Origin: a bacterium endosymbiont of Escarpia laminata
Lineage (GTDB): Bacteria > Pseudomonadota > Gammaproteobacteria > Chromatiales > Chromatiaceae
Assembly (NCBI GenBank): GCA_003660235.1
Contig: QGON01000071.1
Span: 248,001-312,000, forward strand
Direction: 5' to 3'
DNA length: 64,000 nucleotides
Positions 1-8,617 of the stretch are shown in pieces. Under the pieces are notes generated by a model. That model made no database searches, was not told where the DNA came from, and saw nothing but the letters and a program-made list of their open reading frames with translations. The position numbers were made by a program, and so were the translations under genes. Numbering within the stretch: the stretch's first letter is position 1; each line of letters opens with the position of its first letter.

Positions 1-158
1 GTGCAGAATTCACAGAAGATTCTCGGGCGTTTGGAATTTTTCATATTTTAGCTGTTTGGCGCTGGAATTCCATGCAAACAGGTTGCTTGAGGAATCTAAG
101 GGCAGGATGACAGCTGTTACGGGATCAGGCTGTCCCGCCGGTCGTGAGTGCTTGCAGT

Positions 159-1208
159 TTACTCATTGATCATCCTCTCTTTTTTTGCGTCTTCCTGGAA
201 GTAGTAGTCGTACTTCCTGTGCATCTGATTTGTGAAGGACCAGGCCTCGCTATACGATAGACCGCTGTTCTTTGGAATGATGACCTTGACGTAAAGCTGG
301 TTGGCCTTCTGCACTTTCAGACGGGTAAGTGACTGATCGAGCTGTTTGCGCGAAACGGTATTGAAGGTTTCGCCTCCGGGTGCCTTGTAATCTATGACAA
401 GTTGCCCTTTGGTCTTGGCGAAACGCACCACCACGACAAATTTACCCCGGGAGGTGCGGGCGGGCCGGATAAGTTTGTCGTATTTGATCTTGAGCGCCTG
501 AAAGTCGATCTCCAGATCGGCAAGCGTCTGGTCTGCATCCACATTTTGGGCCTGTGCCTGAGCCAGCTCCTCACTTTGGGCACGAAAGGAAGTGCGCAGG
601 CTCTCCAGCTCGCCCTGGGTCAATGTGTGGCGGCTGGTGACTCGATTTATGTCTTCAGTCAGATTTTCAATACTGCGGATGGCATTGTCGACCTGCACCT
701 GTAAGCGGTTGGTGTCTGTTGTCAGCCGGGATACCTGCACATTGAGGTTGTCTTTGTCGTGGGTGAGCCGGGTGACCAGAATATTGAGATCATCTTTGTC
801 ATGGGCGAGGCGGGTTACGTTGCTCTCCAGATCGTCCCGTTCCCGTGACAGGCTGCTGATCTGGTGCAACTGGCTGGCGATGGCCGCCTCCTGCTGCTCC
901 TGCTGCTCCTCCGTGCGCATCAGCTGCATGCGCATCATCGAGAGCTCATATTCACGGGAGAGCAGGCGCTCCTCCAGTGTCTGATTCTCCTCGCCCGTTG
1001 TCTTGACCAGTTCCATCGCCTCCTGCTCTGCAGCCATGGTTGAGCGCAGCTGGTCCAGCAGCTCCATGTTGCGGATCAGCAGAACCACCATAGCGAGCAT
1101 GAATATCATGAGAATTACCGTCATGATATCGGTGAAAGAGGGCCAGAAACCCTCCTCAGCCTGGGCTGCGTGGTGGTTTAGTCGCAGATCGACGAAGCTG
1201 TTATCCAT
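159..1208 (-). CDS. MotB-like stator protein with long coiled coil, no OmpA domain
   Basis: The 349-residue product has a short N-terminus, then one membrane segment at about residues 28-46 preceded by SFTDIMT; Asp27 sits where MotB-type proteins carry the proton-binding Asp. Residues about 50-245 are predicted coiled coil, including three consecutive 14-residue repeats of the type VTRLxHDKDxLN. The last 100 residues form a small alpha/beta-looking domain that I do not recognise as the OmpA/Pal peptidoglycan-binding domain. The gene lies 5 bp downstream of the MotA/ExbB-like gene on the same strand, so the two probably form one inner-membrane proton-driven unit with the coiled coil reaching across the periplasm. 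The role is unknown; it is not flagellar by context. Confidence 0.75.
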   Translation of the reverse strand: MDNSFVDLRLNHHAAQAEEGFWPSFTDIMTVILMIFMLAMVVLLIRNMELLDQLRSTMAAEQEAMELVKTTGEENQTLEERLLSREYELSMMRMQLMRTEEQQEQQEAAIASQLHQISSLSRERDDLESNVTRLAHDKDDLNILVTRLTHDKDNLNVQVSRLTTDTNRLQVQVDNAIRSIENLTEDINRVTSRHTLTQGELESLRTSFRAQSEELAQAQAQNVDADQTLADLEIDFQALKIKYDKLIRPARTSRGKFVVVVRFAKTKGQLVIDYKAPGGETFNTVSRKQLDQSLTRLKVQKANQLYVKVIIPKNSGLSYSEAWSFTNQMHRKYDYYFQEDAKKERMINE

Positions 1209-1213
1209 GCCGT

Positions 1214-2143
1214 TTAGTCAGGCTGGCGCAGTCGGAAACCGCGAATCAGGATGTGTTTGATATCGGCCATGTCGCGGGAGTGAGACTTTGACTGTTCGGC
1301 AAAGCCATCCAGCGTGGTGAGCATGTGCTGTTCCATCTCCTGTACAGCCTGCTGTGACTGGCCCATCTGCTTGACCAGTTCCTGCATGGAGCGGATCAGG
1401 CCGGTGAACTCGTAGAGAACACTGTCGGTATGGACATGGAAACGCGGGATCAGTTCGTTGACCGTGACCTGTTCCACGGCACTGACCAGATTGGTCTGGA
1501 CGTCGGTGAGTTTGAGGTGGAAATAGCCGAAGATAACGTAGCAGACAATCGCGGTAATGGTGGTGGAGAGCGCCGTGGACATGCCGTGTATTATCATGCC
1601 CATGCCGCCCACATTGATCGTACTCTCCAGCAGGTCAGAGGCGCCGATCAGGGCGATGGAGAGGGAGACGATGGTGCCGAAAACACCGGTCAGGATCAGG
1701 ATATTGTTGATGAACTTCGGCAGGCTGTTGCGTGTGCTCTCGTTGGCCAACAGGGTGGACGCCAGTGAGCCGTGGTTGATCGGGCAGTTCGCTTTGAAGA
1801 GTCCCTCCATGATGCGGTAGCGCATCACGATAATGGATTTTTGCGGCAGCCGGGCGTAAGGCTCTTCCATCCCTTCCCGCAGATTGCGCACGAAATGGAT
1901 CAGCGCATTCTCTTCGCGGACATAGTGGATGAAGATAAGGACCATGCGCAGAATACCGACAAAGAACAGCCCAATAATGGCGCCGTTAATGATCAGGCCG
2001 GTGCTGGTGAGCTGGTCCCGGAAATAGACTTGGTTGATAAAATCGAACTTCCAGACAATCAGTCCTGCGGCCAGGGTGGACATGATGACCATCCTGATCA
2101 GGATGTTTCGACTGAAGTTACGGCGTAACTGTATGCTTCCCAA
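1214..2143 (-). CDS. MotA/TolQ/ExbB proton channel family protein
   Basis: The 309-residue product has membrane segments at about residues 18-35, 50-72, 145-170 and 190-215. The last two are the pair that in MotA, TolQ and ExbB line the proton path; the segment with ILTGVFGTIVSLSIALIG is typical. The C-terminal 80 residues are helical and cytoplasmic. It is first in a two-gene minus-strand operon with the MotB-like gene. Together they would convert proton flow into mechanical work, but the target is not evident. The family call is secure, the function is not. Confidence 0.8.
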   Translation of the reverse strand: MGSIQLRRNFSRNILIRMVIMSTLAAGLIVWKFDFINQVYFRDQLTSTGLIINGAIIGLFFVGILRMVLIFIHYVREENALIHFVRNLREGMEEPYARLPQKSIIVMRYRIMEGLFKANCPINHGSLASTLLANESTRNSLPKFINNILILTGVFGTIVSLSIALIGASDLLESTINVGGMGMIIHGMSTALSTTITAIVCYVIFGYFHLKLTDVQTNLVSAVEQVTVNELIPRFHVHTDSVLYEFTGLIRSMQELVKQMGQSQQAVQEMEQHMLTTLDGFAEQSKSHSRDMADIKHILIRGFRLRQPD

Positions 2144-2300
2144 CGCGGCTTCTCCGACGGTGCTGCAAATCGGCTCAGTTTACCTCAGGAGAGTCTGGGA
2201 ATTAAGAAGAAGATGATAATTCTTTTCGGGAGACTGCCTTGAGCGGCTTATGAGGAAGATGTCTACGGCTATTTGACGGCAATCGTGGGAAAATCAGACC

Positions 2301-3527
2301 ATGAACACGCCCCGCATGTCACTGCTGGAGATTTTCGATGCCGCTCTGCGGGTTGTGGACGGCCGCCGCTGCGTAAGGGAGAGGTTGCGGCAGAGGCCGT
2401 TAAAGGGCCAAATATCCCTCGTGGCTGTAGGCAAGGCGGCGGCTGCGATGGCCGCGGGGGCCAGAGAGATGGTGGGTGAGCATATCGTCTCGGCGCTGGT
2501 GATCTCCAAGCCTGGCCATCTGGATAGTGTTTCGGCCAGCTTGCCGGGCTGGGAACTGTTTGAGGCTGGCCATCCACTGCCTGATAGCAGGAGTCTGGCG
2601 GCGGGTGATCGCCTGATCGCTTTTCTGCAACAAGAACCACAGAGACAGCTGCTTTTTCTGCTTTCTGGGGGGGCATCCAGCCTGGTTGAGTCTCCTGTCG
2701 ACGGTGTGGGGGGTGATTTTCTGGTCCGCGCCAATCGCTGGCTGCTGGGTAGCGGTCTGGCGATTGGCGAGATGAACCGGGTGCGCAAGGCGCTCTCCCG
2801 GATCAAGGGCGGCGGACTACTGCACTGGGTGGGTGATCGACCGGTGACTGTACTGGCAATCTCTGATGTGCCGGGGGACGAACCTGACGTGATCGGCTCC
2901 GGGCTGTTGATGCCGGAGGTGATAACGCCTGATGGGATGGAAAACTTGAGTCTGCCCGGTTGGCTGGATTCGGTTGTCAGACAGGCCACTCGACAGCGGC
3001 GGATTTATGGGGGCCACGGCCCAGTCATCGAGATCATCGCCAACCTGGGGCAGGCAAAGGCTGCTGCGGCTCGGGAAGCCCGGAAACTGGGCTATCGGGT
3101 AAAGGTGGTGGATGAGTTCGTTACAGGAGACGCGACGGCAGCAGGTGTGCGGCTGGCCGATGAACTCAAGGTCGCCGAACCTGGTGTGACAATCTGGGGT
3201 GGCGAGACCACGGTTGTCCTGCCACCCGAGCCGGGGCAGGGCGGCCGAAATCAGCATCTGGCCCTGGCCGCCGCGGGGGCGTTGCAGGGCCATGACAATC
3301 TTTGGTTTCTCGCTGCCGGCACGGACGGCACGGATGGTCCCACCGAAGATGCGGGTGCATTGGTGGATGGCGCCACGCTGACCCGTGCACGAAATGCGGG
3401 TTTCGACCCGGATCAGGCACTGCGCCAGGCCGACTCAGGTTCACTGTTGGCGGCGAGCGGAGATCTGGTGACCACCGGGCCTACCGGGACAAATGTGATG
3501 GATCTGATGTTGGGACTGAAGTTGTAA
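2301..3527 (+). CDS. Glycerate 2-kinase / MOFRL family
   Basis: The 408-residue protein fits the DUF4147-MOFRL glycerate kinase family, which phosphorylates D-glycerate with ATP to 2-phosphoglycerate and was formerly annotated as hydroxypyruvate reductase TtuD. Visible signatures are the N-terminal VAVGKAA segment, the glycine-rich LLSGGASSL loop, and the C-terminal MOFRL motif with GGRNQHLAL followed by AAGTDGTDGPTEDAGA. Its stop shares one base with the start of the ferritin-like gene, so the two are probably co-transcribed. The enzyme would feed glycerate or photorespiratory-type carbon into lower glycolysis. Confidence 0.88.
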   Translation: MNTPRMSLLEIFDAALRVVDGRRCVRERLRQRPLKGQISLVAVGKAAAAMAAGAREMVGEHIVSALVISKPGHLDSVSASLPGWELFEAGHPLPDSRSLAAGDRLIAFLQQEPQRQLLFLLSGGASSLVESPVDGVGGDFLVRANRWLLGSGLAIGEMNRVRKALSRIKGGGLLHWVGDRPVTVLAISDVPGDEPDVIGSGLLMPEVITPDGMENLSLPGWLDSVVRQATRQRRIYGGHGPVIEIIANLGQAKAAAAREARKLGYRVKVVDEFVTGDATAAGVRLADELKVAEPGVTIWGGETTVVLPPEPGQGGRNQHLALAAAGALQGHDNLWFLAAGTDGTDGPTEDAGALVDGATLTRARNAGFDPDQALRQADSGSLLAASGDLVTTGPTGTNVMDLMLGLKL

Positions 3528-4342
3528 TGATGAATGAAAAGAGCCTCTACCCGGCTGCCCGCCGCTGTCTGCTGGAAAAAGAGGTGGAAGCAAAGCTGAA
3601 TCTTACAGACCAGGTGGCGCAGGCCTGGCGGTTAGGGGAGTTGGGACTCAGCGACTGGAGCCCTGCGGACGCTATCATCGAAGCAGGTCATCCCCCCCGG
3701 CCGGAACTGGTGCATCCAAGCAAGTTGCCCCGTCGTGGTCTCGGCACGGAGCAGGGGCGAGTGGCACTGATCCACGCCATAACCCATATCGAATTCAATG
3801 CCATCAATCTGGCCTGGGACGCAGTGCAGCGTTTCCCCGATATGCCGGAGAAGTTCTATAGCGATTGGATACAGGTGGCGGTGGAGGAGGTGCGGCATTT
3901 CCGCCTGCTGCGGGAACGTCTGCGGGATGCAGGTGCCGATTACGGTGATTTTCCTGCCCACAATGGTCTTTGGGAGATGGCTGTTCGTACCGCTGATGAC
4001 CCACTGGTCCGCATGGCGTTGGTGCCCCGCATGTTGGAGGCCCGTGGGCTGGATGTCACGCCGGGCATCATGGCGCGCTTCCGCAAGGCGGGGGACCAGG
4101 AGACGGTGGCGGTGCTGCAGGTGATCCTGGACGAAGAGGTGGGACATGTGCAGTTCGGCAGCGACTGGTTTGCCTGGCTTTGTGAACAGCGGGGAGTGGA
4201 CCCTGAAACCACCTATTTCGATCTGCTGAACAACGTTCTCAACGGCGAAATTCGTTGCCCCCTGCACCGGCAGGCGCGGCTGGATGCAGGTTTTTCGGAA
4301 AGTGAGCTGGAACGTCTGGAGGCGTTATGTGCGAAACATTGA
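3527..4342 (+). CDS. DUF455 ferritin-like protein
   Basis: The 271-residue product begins MMNEKSLYPAARR; the open frame extends upstream but only over the kinase gene, and the ATG at 3527 overlaps the kinase stop (TAATG), so I take this start. It is mostly helical with ferritin-like di-metal motifs: E in ITHIEFNAINLAWD, EEVRHFRLL, and EEVGHVQFG near the C-terminus. These are the usual E...ExxH pairs of a four-helix bundle. DUF455 proteins are uncharacterised; relatives include MiaE-like oxygenases. It ends 19 bp from the convergent lpxH. Confidence 0.82.
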   Translation: MMNEKSLYPAARRCLLEKEVEAKLNLTDQVAQAWRLGELGLSDWSPADAIIEAGHPPRPELVHPSKLPRRGLGTEQGRVALIHAITHIEFNAINLAWDAVQRFPDMPEKFYSDWIQVAVEEVRHFRLLRERLRDAGADYGDFPAHNGLWEMAVRTADDPLVRMALVPRMLEARGLDVTPGIMARFRKAGDQETVAVLQVILDEEVGHVQFGSDWFAWLCEQRGVDPETTYFDLLNNVLNGEIRCPLHRQARLDAGFSESELERLEALCAKH

Positions 4343-4361
4343 GGCTGCTGTCTGAAACTCC

Positions 4362-5093
4362 TTAGACCGGCCTGATGGTTTCCACCCTGAGTCCTTCCGG
4401 TGACGCCACTAAACATTCGGCATGATCTGGATGCCACTCCCCCAAAACAAAACGGCTGGCTGCAACGCCGGACAACATGAAGTCGTGGCGGCCGGGACGG
4501 TGGGTATGTCCGTGGATCAGACGCCTTACGCCGCGATCCTCCATATACTGCGCCACAGTCGTTTGATTGATGTCCATGATTTCTGCCGCCTTCAGTGAGG
4601 TTGCCTCACCGCTCTTCGCCCGGTACTCCTGGGCAATGGCAATACGCTCCGGAATGGTCCTGGAGAGAAACCGTGTGATGAATGCCGGATCGCGAACCTG
4701 TTTGCGGAAGGCCTGATAGGGCAAGTCATCGGTGCAGAGCAGGTCTCCATGCATCAATAGCGTGGCTGTGCCGAAAAGATCGATCTGTGTTGGATCGTCG
4801 ATGAGTTCCGCGCCGGTCTGAGCGCAGAATTGCTTGCCAAGCAGGAAATCCCGGTTGCCGTGCATCAGCAGGATTCGGCTGCCACTGTTGGAGAGTCTCT
4901 TTAGTGCGGCCTTAATCTGTGGCGCGGGCTCGACTTCGAGATCGTCACCGATCCAGGCGTCGAAGAGGTCACCCAGGATATAGAGCCTATCTGCGCCAGG
5001 GGCGCGGTGTTTGAGGAAATCGAGGAACAGCCGCACCGTCTCCGGCCGGTCGTCGGAGAGGTGCAGGTCGGAGATGAAGAGGGTTTCGGCCAA
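4362..5093 (-). CDS. lpxH: UDP-2,3-diacylglucosamine hydrolase LpxH
   Basis: The 243-residue calcineurin-like phosphoesterase cleaves UDP-2,3-diacylglucosamine to lipid X and UMP in lipid A synthesis, at the inner face of the inner membrane. Metal-binding motifs are present in order: SDLHL, GDLFDAWIGDD, HGNRDFLLG, LMHGDLL and HGHTHRP. Length matches the E. coli enzyme (about 240 residues). It follows the cyclophilin genes on the same strand, separated by a palindromic repeat. Confidence 0.95.
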   Translation of the reverse strand: MAETLFISDLHLSDDRPETVRLFLDFLKHRAPGADRLYILGDLFDAWIGDDLEVEPAPQIKAALKRLSNSGSRILLMHGNRDFLLGKQFCAQTGAELIDDPTQIDLFGTATLLMHGDLLCTDDLPYQAFRKQVRDPAFITRFLSRTIPERIAIAQEYRAKSGEATSLKAAEIMDINQTTVAQYMEDRGVRRLIHGHTHRPGRHDFMLSGVAASRFVLGEWHPDHAECLVASPEGLRVETIRPV

Positions 5094-5140
5094 TTTAGTC
5101 TCTTTGGGTTTGGTTCCCCGGAGTTTGCTGCGCAGAGTCG

Positions 5141-5206
5141 GTAGGAGCGGCGCCCCGCCGCGATTACTCGGTGGATAGGTAAATCGCGGCGGGGCACCGT
5201 TCCTAC
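5141..5206. repeat. REP-like GC-rich inverted repeat
   Basis: Two arms of about 26 bases (5141-5166 and 5180-5206) are near-perfect reverse complements, with cores GCCCCGCCGCGATT and AATCGCGGCGGGGC, separated by a 13-base loop. The arms begin GTAGGAGCGG and end CCGTTCCTAC. The element lies between ppiB and lpxH. It resembles interspersed palindromes common in proteobacterial genomes and may also attenuate transcription of lpxH. Confidence 0.85.
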
Positions 5207-5227
5207 GAACTACTCAGTAGCCGACGT

Positions 5228-5716
5228 TTAGTCGGTGATTTCCGCCTTCTCGATGATGATGTCTTCCGCCGGAACGTCCTGGTGACCCGCGTTCATGGTG
5301 GTGTCAACGCCCTTGATCTTGTCGATCACGTCCATGCCGGAGACCACCTTGGCGAAGACGCAGTAGCCCCAACCGTCCTGTCCCGGATGGTCGAGGAAGC
5401 TATTGTTCGCGACATTGATAAAGAATTGGGCGGTGGCGGAGTGGGGGTCTCCTGTGCGGGCCATGGCGAGGGTGCCGATCTCGTTGGAAAGTCCGTTTTT
5501 CGCCTCGTTTTCGATCGGATCGCGGGTCTGTTTCTGGACCATGCCCGGCAGGAACCCGCCACCCTGAATCATGAAGTTGCCGATGACCCGGTGGAAGATG
5601 GTGCCGTCGAAAAAGCCATCATCGACATACTGCTTGAAGTTGGCGCAGGTATTGGGTGCGTTCTCTTCATCCAGTTCGATGACGATAGGGCCGAGATTGG
5701 TGGTCAATGTAATCAT
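5228..5716 (-). CDS. ppiB: Cytoplasmic peptidyl-prolyl cis-trans isomerase B
   Basis: The 162-residue cyclophilin has no signal peptide. The family core is clear: [19 protein letters not shown] with the catalytic Arg, then [25 protein letters not shown] and [19 protein letters not shown]. It catalyses cis-trans isomerisation of proline peptide bonds in the cytoplasm. It lies 45 bp downstream of a secreted paralogue on the same strand. Confidence 0.95.
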   Translation of the reverse strand: MITLTTNLGPIVIELDEENAPNTCANFKQYVDDGFFDGTIFHRVIGNFMIQGGGFLPGMVQKQTRDPIENEAKNGLSNEIGTLAMARTGDPHSATAQFFINVANNSFLDHPGQDGWGYCVFAKVVSGMDVIDKIKGVDTTMNAGHQDVPAEDIIIEKAEITD

Positions 5717-5761
5717 GTAAATTGCCTGTCTTTTTAGATTGAAATAGTGCTGGGTCAGAGT

Positions 5762-6331
5762 TTATTTAACCACGCTGACTTTTTCGATGATGATCGGAGT
5801 GGTGGGCACATCACGCATGCCGCTTTTGAAGCCGGTCGGTTGCGATGCAATGCTGTCCACCACGTCCATGCCTTCAATCACTTCTCCGAAAACCGCGTAA
5901 CCCCAACCATCAGGGTTGGGGTAGTCGAGGGAGTTGTTGTCCTTGTGGTTGATGAAGAACTGGGCAGTGGCAGAGTGGGGATTACTGGTGCGGGCCATGG
6001 CGATACTGCCGCGCTTGTTCTTCAGACCATTCTTGGCTTCGTTGGAGACCGGATTGCGGGTCTCCTTTTTATCCATATCGCTGGTAAAACCGCCACCCTG
6101 GATCATGAAGCCTTTGATGATGCGGTGGAAGATGGTGCCATTGAAGAAGCCGTCTTCCGCATACTGGACAAAGTTGTCGACAGTTTTCGGCGCTTTTTCA
6201 CGATCCAGCGCCAACAGGATATCTCCCTGACTGGTCACCATCTTGACCCGAACCGTCTCCGCCGCTGCAATGTTTGCAAAGATGCCGCTCAGCAGCAGAG
6301 TGAGTAGTGTTTTGAGAAAAAATTGCTTCAT
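5762..6331 (-). CDS. ppiA: Secreted peptidyl-prolyl cis-trans isomerase A
   Basis: This cyclophilin resembles its neighbour but carries an N-terminal signal peptide, MKQFFLKTLLTLLLSG followed by IFANIAAAE. I chose the ATG at 6331 because it opens the signal sequence; the open frame runs a further 59 codons upstream with no family-like sequence. The product is 189 residues. Motifs are [35 protein letters not shown] and DGWGYAVFGEVIEGMDVVD. It would assist protein folding in the periplasm. Confidence 0.93.
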   Translation of the reverse strand: MKQFFLKTLLTLLLSGIFANIAAAETVRVKMVTSQGDILLALDREKAPKTVDNFVQYAEDGFFNGTIFHRIIKGFMIQGGGFTSDMDKKETRNPVSNEAKNGLKNKRGSIAMARTSNPHSATAQFFINHKDNNSLDYPNPDGWGYAVFGEVIEGMDVVDSIASQPTGFKSGMRDVPTTPIIIEKVSVVK

Positions 6332-6601
6332 GAAGCGATGCCCCGTTAAAACTGATAATTTGAAGGGACCAATGATATAGCTTCTCTCAGGCAGGAAAAA
6401 GGCCTTTCCGGCTGGGGGATCATCCTTCCTGCTGCCACCTCGACAATCTGTTGGTAGAAAACAGGCGCATTTTCCGCAGTACGCCAGCCGAATGGCTGGT
6501 ATTAACAAAAAACCTCAAGTTTTCTTGGGGGATGCCGAATTAAATCGTATTGATTAATTTATTAATGCGCCCTATGCCTGCGTATTTCGGATGAGTTGAA
6601 A

Positions 6602-8490
6602 ATGTCCCGGTATATTTCAGTTCAATGGAAAATCTTGCCTGCCATGGCCTTGATATTCCTGATTATCATGGCAATTGCCACAGTCTATTCGGCCTATCAG
6701 CAGAAAGCTCAGCTTCTGCGCTCCGCCGAAATCCAGATGACCGATGTGCTAAACGGTTATCTGGATAGTATGAATGCCATGATGTTTACCGGCACTATGG
6801 CCAATCGGGAGATGTTGCGGGAGAAGATTCTGTCCCGCGAAGAGATACTCGATGTCCGCATGCTCAGGGGAGAGGCGGTCAGTAAGGTTTATGGTCCCGG
6901 CTTTGACATCGAAAAGCCAACCGATGATCTTGCGAGACGGGCGTTGGTGGGAGAGCGCATCGTAGAGCTGAACAAGGTTGATGGGGCCAGAGTGCTCACC
7001 GTCATCCAACCTTCGCTGCCAGCCATGGAGAGCGAAGCGAAGGCTGGTAGTCCCCGGTAGCCGCGAGGCCGCACTGCTTACCCGGCGTGCCTTGCGCCAG
7101 AGGGGAAGCAAAGTAGGCATCCGAGCGCGGCGTCCAGTCATCGGGAGCTGGCAACGGAGCGGCAACGAGCTTGCGAGGTTGTCGCGTAGTGCCAGTGACC
7201 GGGACGGCCGGGGCACAAACAGGTTGTCGAAGGCCGAGTCGATTTTGGGGACTGGGATGTCCCAAAATCTATCACGAGGTCGAAGACTCACTTGTTTTTG
7301 CGGAATCCAGTCACAACGGTACCAACTGCCTGACCTGCCACGCGCTGCCGGAGGGTACGGTACTTGGTGCCGGCCGCATGAGCCTTTCCCTGGCCAAACG
7401 GGACGCCGCAATCGAGCGGGAACTCTGGATTGGCGCCGGGATAAACCTGGTGATCCTGTTGGTTGGTCTGGGTATTGTCAGTCTGATCATCCACAAAGTC
7501 GTTATCTCTCCTCTGGGCCGTCTGCGCAGGACCATGGAGGAGATTGGTCAACATGCCGACCTGCGCCCCCGGGTGGCAAGTGGCGCGCATGATGAATTTT
7601 ACTATGTCGGCAAGGCAGTGAACGATATGCTCAGCCGCTTTCAGCCCACCATCCATGAACTCAGCACCACGATGGATACTCTGGCGGTCTCTTCCGATGA
7701 GTTGGCTCAGGTGTCCGTTTCAAGCCGTGAGGATTTCTCCGAGCAGGGGATCCAGACGCATCAATTGAAAATTGCTATTGGCGAGATGGCGACCGCTGCC
7801 GAAGATGTGGCCAGGAGCGCCGCTGGTGCCGCAGAAACGGCAAAAAGTGTTCGCGAACATGCCGCCGGGGGCAAAAAAGTGGTGTCAGAGGTCTCCGCGT
7901 CGATCAACAACCTCTCAAATCGCGTCGCCAAGGCGTCAGAGGTCGTGCAGAAACTCGCAGGAGATACCCAGAGTATCGGGCACGTTTTAGCGACGATCAC
8001 GGGTATTGCGGAACAGACCAACCTGCTGGCGCTCAATGCCGCTATTGAGGCCGCCAGGGCGGGTGAGCAGGGGCGGGGTTTCGCGGTGGTGGCCGATGAG
8101 GTGCGCAATTTGGCGCAACGAACCCAGGAGGCAACCCGGGAGATCCAGGTCAGCATTGAACATCTCGATAGCGCCACTAACCAGGCTGTGGCTGTGATGC
8201 AGGAAAGTGGAAAGGAGGCGCAGCAGAGTGTCGAGGATGCGGCGCGGGCAGGTGCTGCATTGGATGAGATTACCTTGGCCGTTGATGCAATCACCGACAT
8301 CAATGCCTGCATCGCTACAGCCTCGGAAGAGCAGTCTGCGATGGTCGTGGGAATCAACAACAGCATCCTTGCTATCAGTGAAGTCACGGATCGTACCGCA
8401 AAAGGGGCGCTGAGCACCTCCGAGACCAGTGAAAAAGTTGCCGCTATTGCCGGACAACTGGATCGGATGGTCAATCAGTTCAAGGCCTGA
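6602..8490 (+). pseudogene. Haem-type methyl-accepting chemotaxis protein, interrupted
   Basis: The N-terminal half starts at ATG 6602 (MSRYISVQWK), with a membrane segment at residues about 10-32 and a periplasmic sensor region to about 7016, and reaches a stop at 7058-7060. The C-terminal half resumes in another frame at about 7290: a NCLTCH motif (7324-7341) that fits covalent c-type haem, a second membrane segment ([21 protein letters not shown]), HAMP, and a full signalling domain with the hairpin sequence [20 protein letters not shown]. It ends at 8490. Between the halves lie about 250 bases of non-coding sequence. The intact receptor would sense redox or gas ligands. The C-terminal half could still be made only from an internal start. 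Confidence 0.82.
7020..7290. other. Structured non-coding insert inside the chemoreceptor gene
   Basis: This stretch matches neither half of the receptor. It is GC-rich and contains several hairpins: CCAGCC/GGCTGG at 7020-7049, a GCGGCAAC/GTTGTCGC stem in the middle, and GGGAC/GTCCC near 7250. There is no plausible open frame. Boundaries are approximate because I could not find a clear target duplication. It may be a small non-autonomous mobile element. Confidence 0.45.
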
Positions 8491-8617
8491 TTTCGCCGCA
8501 ACAATCCTTGTCGGCATGGATTGCCGGTTGTCTCTCTACCCCACTGTTTTGTGAAGCGGGCAGGTTTTCGCTACCATGCGCGCATTTCGCAGACACTCTC
8601 AGGGTAGCGGGCCAGCC

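Noticed and set aside
159-2143. Zorya-type defence pair (ZorA/ZorB)
   Set aside because: The A and B partners are superficially alike, but there is no OmpA domain in B and no ZorC, ZorD or ZorE neighbour.
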